From: Candidatus Omnitrophota bacterium
GTDB taxonomy: Bacteria > Omnitrophota > Gorgyraeia > Gygaellales > Profunditerraquicolaceae
Length of the DNA: 7,006 nucleotides
Assembly (NCBI GenBank): GCA_016867005.1
Contig: VGKM01000059.1
Coordinates: 1 to 7,006 of the forward strand
Direction: 5' to 3'
Below, piece after piece: positions 1-6,000 of this stretch. The translations under genes were made by a program, and so were the position numbers. Below the pieces are notes generated by a model. That model ran no database searches. It had not been told where the DNA came from and was given only the letters and a program-made list of their open reading frames with translations. Positions within the stretch are counted from its first letter, which is position 1; every line of letters starts with the position of its first letter.

Positions 1-1
1 T

Positions 2-3000
2 GATTTGGATGGGGAAGCAGCGGCTGCATGTGATCATATTATTGATAGCGAAATCGGCGATATTACTTTAATCCGTCAATGGCTTGGGGAAATTGAGCAG
101 ATAAGGATAGAGCTCAAAAAGGACATTTCTCCTGAAACAGCCGAGAAACTACAAAAGAAGGTCTCTGAGATCTTTCAACGACTTAATCCGCGCTGGAAAC
201 AGGAAAAATTCATTGTGGAGCGCGCTTTGGCATCAACCAAGTTATTAATAAATTTACGTCCGGCGAATGCAAACGAGATCCTGGGCATCGCGGTCATCTT
301 CTTAGAAATGCGCGTTGAGGAAGCGCTTAGGATTGTAAAATCAATTGAAGAAGGCAGGCTTCTTGATTTAAGGCAAGGCATATCAGAGCGCAATAATGAT
401 ATTTTGCGCAGGATTAAAGTAGTGGGCAATAACATAAATACAAATAATCCAAATTACAAGCAGGCGCTGGAAAGCACTTACGGCCTTATTAATTTACGCC
501 CGATTGATACCAGGGCGCGTATTAAAGGCGAGGACCCGACGGATGAGCCGGAATTTGTGGGTTTATGCGGGCTACTCGGCCAGGTCGCGGATAAATTAGA
601 TCAGAGGAACCCGAATATTGCTGATGTGGAATTCCTTTTGAACCGCGCCAGAAAACAGATTGAAGATGCAAGCCATTTATCTGAATTCATGATTGCCTTT
701 CGAAAAAGATGGACACAGGAATGCCTGAATGGCATCTCTAAAGATAAAAAACAGGAAGCTTTCTTTGATGTTTACAAGGAATTTGCAAAGGCAAACAATT
801 TTGTCCGCGGCTCCCCGTATTTATGGGCTTATTTCTGGAGAGCAGCATTCCTTCCTTATCGTATCGGAAAAGAAAAGCCACGTAGCATCAATCCAGTTTT
901 TGAAGCAGTTACCTGTCTTCATAGAATCCATCAATTGGACTTACTAAAATTTGCACATACCCGCCATATAGTCCTAAAAGAAGATGTAATCCGAGACAAA
1001 AGATTAATCCGTAAAGCGCAGCCAAAGACATACCAGTTAATTAAGGAGCTAATAGAAGAATTAGGAGGCGAAGAAAATGCCTCTCTGGAACGGTTATCTC
1101 CAGGGCAGAGGGTACGCCTTCTTAAGGCGCTTAGGGAAGACTTCTCGCCGGATATTTTTCAAGCTCAAGAAATTTCCGGAATCGGCATTGCCGAGGCCTT
1201 AAGTGAAGAGAATGCCGCAAGGGCATTTTTGCAGGTAAGGGAGGAGCAGGATAAAGCAATACTTGCAGCCGCCAGATTTATTGAAGAATGCGGCGGGGTA
1301 CCCGCGGCAAAGAACAGCCCAATAAAAATGGTTATCTTTGACTGGGGCAATGTGATTAACCGTTATGATATGCATCTTCTTTCAATGAAGCTTGCCAAGC
1401 ATTTCGGGGTTTCCGAAGAAGAGGCATTTACTTTTTGTGAAGCGCGCAATACAGACGAAAACAATCCCTTATATAAATATGAGCATGATTTTAGCATTTT
1501 CGAAGATGATTTAGTTAAAGGAATCAACCAGTGGTTTATGGAAAGGGCCCCTAAGCCCGCCAATAATATCCGGCCTCTTGAGACCCAGGAATTTTCTGAG
1601 ATGTTTGCTTCTATATATAAGGTTGAAAGCGAGATTCCGGAAACAATTGCCCTGATCATGGAACTTAAGGCAAAGGGCTATGATTATCGTATCCTGACTA
1701 ATAACTGTAATATCTGTTTCAGCTGGCTTATGAAAAATTCACTGGCCGCGAAATTATTTGATGAAAAACATATTCTTTCTTCTCATTTGACTAAAATTGC
1801 AAAACCATCTCCGGCAAGTTACCGCCTGGCTGCCGGAGCACATTTTGAAATGCAGCAATGCCTTTTTATCGATGATGCCCGGGAAAACGTTGATGGCGCC
1901 TTAAAAATAGGAATGAATGCTGTCTGTTTTGACACTAAGAAGCCAGGCAAGAGTATTGAAGAAATAGTAAAAATTCTTAGAAAAAGCTCCAATATAATGC
2001 CGGCTTTACTGGTAGCCGATAGCTTCTTGGGAAGGATGTACCAGTGGAATCTCGGGAAAATCTGGCGTCTGTTTATCGGCGGTATAGTTGCGCCTATCTT
2101 TGAGACATGGCAGTTTTTTATCAAGCCGATATTGAAATGTTATATAAACAATCCGCTTATAAATATCAGAGAATCGGTCCTTTCTTCAATAACAAAAAAT
2201 AACGGTCATCCTCTTTATAATACAGAAGACAATCTTCAGCAGCGCCTGGTGTTTTTAAGAAGAAAATTCGTTGAAGCGCATACCAAGGTTTTTCTCGGGG
2301 ATAAGAGATGCGCTATTTCTGAGCAAGATGTTACAGAAAAAGAATGGCAGGGGATCATTGATAAGATTCAGAATAGCGCTAACGAAGTAACTGCGCCGCT
2401 TGAAGGCCTGATTCCAGAGCTGGTGTTTACCGGCGGGGTATGCAAACATTTTATTGGGGCAGGCCTGGTAATTTGCTTATTAGTCCCATTATTGGGGGTT
2501 CTTCTAGTATTTTGGACTGCCGCCATCATCTTTGTCCGTTTTGCTATCGTCGGTTCGATCACCGGTTCCTGGCCGCATATCAAATACAATTTTTCAGCAA
2601 TTTTATCCGGAGAAGAAAGCCCTCTTTTAATGGCGCAGAATATTGATGATGAAGAAGCGCCTTATGAAACAGTTATCAAGAAGGCAGTAATGTTCATTAA
2701 AGCAAAAAAATGCCTGCAAGCCATAGAGCAGTGTAATTTGGCGATACAAAATAATCCCAAGCTGCTGGCTGCTTACAGATTACTGCTTCAGGCGCATGCT
2801 GTTGATCCTCAGCCGTGCCTTAAGTGGTATTTTGATAATACTTTAAAGCGCGCAAAAGGGTATTTGTCCATAAGCGAAATACAGATATTGTCTAAGGATA
2901 TTAATTTACTTCAACCCCTGGCATTAAAAGGCCTTCAGAGTAAAAATAAGCCGGTAACGCCAAAAGATTGTAAGTTGAATGATAAAGATTTAAATGCCAA

Positions 3001-6000
3001 GACAATAAAAATGGATGTTAAAAGCAGTACCGCAGGCCCGTCTTTTGGAGCCATAGTTACAATATTGATGATTGTTTCGGGCATGTTCTTGAGCGCATAT
3101 TTCTGGCAAGGCCTATACACAGGGGCCTTTATTGCTGTAATCCCATTTGTTCCTGTGTATTTGGGCTCAGATGATGACAATTTTATCTGCTGGTTAAAGG
3201 ATATGCCCTGGGTCAATAACCGCCCTCATGCCGAAGCTATTGCGAAAAAATTGAGCGCCAAGAGTTCTTTGGAAGTAGCGCAAATGGATTTAGCCGAACT
3301 TATCTCAAGATTAAAGCCGACTGAGCGTATTTTCTATACAATGATCTGGAATTGCGCAGTATTTAGCAATCATCCTGATTATCGCAGTGTTTGGGAAAAA
3401 CCATACCGCTACATTTCGGTATGCCAAGAATTAATGAATTTGGCAGCAGGGCAAAACATGTGCTGGATGGATTTTTCGCCATATTTAAGGGGAGCTGCCG
3501 AAGATTTATTCAAAAAAGGCGGATTTGACCTGGAGTTGCGCCGTCACTTACACCAGCAATTGCAGCAAATCGAGCAAAAGCATTGCACCCGCAGCTGCCC
3601 CTATAAAATAGAAGGCAGGTATTGCCCGATTTCAGAAAGCAAAAAAGAATTATTTAAAGCGCTGAATAATTTTAAGGCTCGGCTATACAAACAAAGCAGA
3701 GGCTCTGCCATGAATGCCCTGATTTTCTTAATTGCTACCGCAACAGCCTTCTTTTTACCTTTAGTGATCACGGGAAGCATTACAATTGCTCTCCTGGCTT
3801 CATTCAGTATTTTTATCGGCGGATTGGCTCTTTTTTCCGATCTGCCCGAAATTATTAAAAAGAAAAGGATTATCCGTCAAAAGGAAGAAGCCAAAGAACA
3901 GAAAACGCAAGAAAGACGGCTAAAGCGCCAGGAAAGAGCAATAGAGCATGCTGCAGAGGCAGAGGAAAAAGAAGCATCCCGGCGCAGGCAATGGGAAGAA
4001 GAAAAGAGAAAAACTCAGAGCAGAGTTATGCGGTTAAAAGAAGAGTTGACGGACTGGGAAAAGAGCCTGTCTTTGGATAAATTTATCAGCACGCAGCAAT
4101 TTTTAGATGAACTTAACTACTTAGTGCCTTCGGAACTAGCAACAATAAAAGAAATAAGGGATATTTTAAACAGTATTAAGAAAAAATACCCTCCTTTAAT
4201 ACAGGCCCGCCTTAATGAAGAAACCAGGATTAGGAATGCTGCCATTAACACCGAAGCAGCAAAGAAACACCTCCGGTTTGTCGTAGAGTTTTGCCGGGGT
4301 GAGGTTAGGCAGTTAAAGCCGGAACAATTCCATAATGTTACCAAGTTTGTAAGCAAAGTGGATGCCTGTCTTTCCGACGAATTGTTCAAATATGCTAACA
4401 ATCCTGTTGTGGTTGATTTTCTCAGCTGGGTGAATGAATTTAAGAATAGAGGCAAAAAAATAATTGTGGATAGGTTGGCTTTAGAGAAATTTAAAGCTGA
4501 ACTGGGTAAATTAAATCTACGCACACGTCATTTGGCTATTTTGCGGAGAAAGATAGAAAAACTTTTTGAGCCGGTTAAAGATTTACCCGAAGCACAGGTA
4601 ATCGTCACCGGCATTCTAAATAATATAGATGCTGTTATGGCAAACCGGAGGGAACTCAATTGTTTGCAATATAAGCTTAAAGCGTCATTAGAAAGTAACC
4701 TTAATGCAGGCAAGAAACAATTGGATAGTTTAGAAACTCGCCTTTTGGCTGAAAAAAGTAAAACAGAAGAACGAATACAAAAATTAATTGAAGGCAGCAT
4801 GCAAGCGATGGATGCGATAGAGGGCAAACTGGGGCTCTATACCGATTCTGAAAAATACAAGAGCGCTTTATGGCAAGCTGTGCCTGCTGAAGCGCGTTTT
4901 ATCCCTGTATTAACGCAATCACTGGAAAGGCGCATAGAAAGAGGCACTACAGATATTAACACGCGTATGCAAAATCTTGCCTATTCCAAAAAACCAGTTA
5001 AAAGTGCACCCCTGGTAAAAACTATACCGCAAGCACCAGGAGTAGAAGGCAATAAGAAACTAAAAGAAGGAGAGCAGGCAATTAAAGGCATACTTGAGGC
5101 ACTTGATTCAATTTCTGCAGATTTAAAGAATGAAGTAGGTTCGGAAGAATTAGAGATTTTACGGCAATTACTTGATGAGCAAGCAGGAAATTTTCAGGCG
5201 ATAAATATTGCCCCTCCGGGATTGTTGGCCATTGCCGGCAAGGCGATCCAGGTTTTACAGGAAAATATTAAAGGCAAAATAAAAGCGGCAAAAAAAGCAG
5301 AGGGTATTAAAGAAGCTCCGGCATCAAAGAAGCCGGAAGTATCAAGCCCTATTGACACAATAATGGCGGAATTACCTCAAGGTAAAGGGTTCCAGCATCT
5401 TAACTTGCTTTTCAGGCAGTTGTTGGAGGCAAGATTAAGAGGAGATGGGGCGGCAGAAAGCCGTATTATACCCAATATTGCCGGTATTGTATCCAAAATG
5501 CATGATGTTCCGGAAGATACGATGAAAAAGTACAGCCTCGCCTTGAATTACAGGCCGAACGGTTTTGCGCTTATCCCTGCCGAGGAACTTGCGCATTGTA
5601 TGCATCTATTGCAGGAGAACTGGCATTATGCAGGGATTTATTTAAAACTTATTCTTTTACAGCTTAATGATTTACGGGACGCTTCTGTGGAGAAGCTATT
5701 GTTTAAGGGTTTTGTGGCATTTGGATATGGCAGGGCAGGGAAGAGAATGCTGAGAGAATTGCATCAGCATTTCTTGGATATCCCTAAGGAGCGGCTTCTG
5801 GATATAAGAGAAGCAAAAAAGAAGAAAAACACAAATATGATTGTGGATAGGATAGCTTTTTGTTTGCGCGAGCTTGAAGCGGCAAAATCAAACGCCGCAG
5901 AAAAGAAACTCAATAGTTTTCAATGTGAAATCCTTAACGCCTTAGGTTTCCTGTATCAGGCGCTATATAAGCTGGATAAAAATATTGACAGCGACCAGAT

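Noticed and set aside
729..947. Plus-strand open frame of 72 codons in another frame.
   Set aside because: It overlaps the giant frame, has no family resemblance, and its composition is that of a shifted reading of the real gene.
1063..1202. A perfect Shine-Dalgarno AGGAGG at 1063-1068 followed eight bases later by an ATG at 1077.
   Set aside because: The ATG is in a different frame from the giant gene and opens only 41 codons of Arg-rich, low-quality sequence ending at 1200-1202. The giant frame continues through it, so this is a coincidence in Gly-Gly-Glu-Glu codons.
1328..1330. In-frame ATG at the start of the HAD domain as a separate gene start.
   Set aside because: No Shine-Dalgarno-like sequence precedes it, and there is no stop codon in frame upstream within the window, so a separate HAD gene is not needed. 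An internal start cannot be excluded but has no support.
2450..2569. First hydrophobic segment as the signal peptide of a new gene.
   Set aside because: It is deep within an open frame with no convincing start codon and ribosome site just upstream, and it is too long (29 or more hydrophobic residues) for a typical signal peptide.
4117..4827. Two adjacent minus-strand open frames (4117-4524, 135 codons; 4528-4827, 99 codons).
   Set aside because: They lie antisense to the helical scaffold region, are Ser/Leu-rich as expected from the complement of Lys/Glu/Leu codons, have no recognisable domain, and are much shorter than the continuous plus-strand frame.
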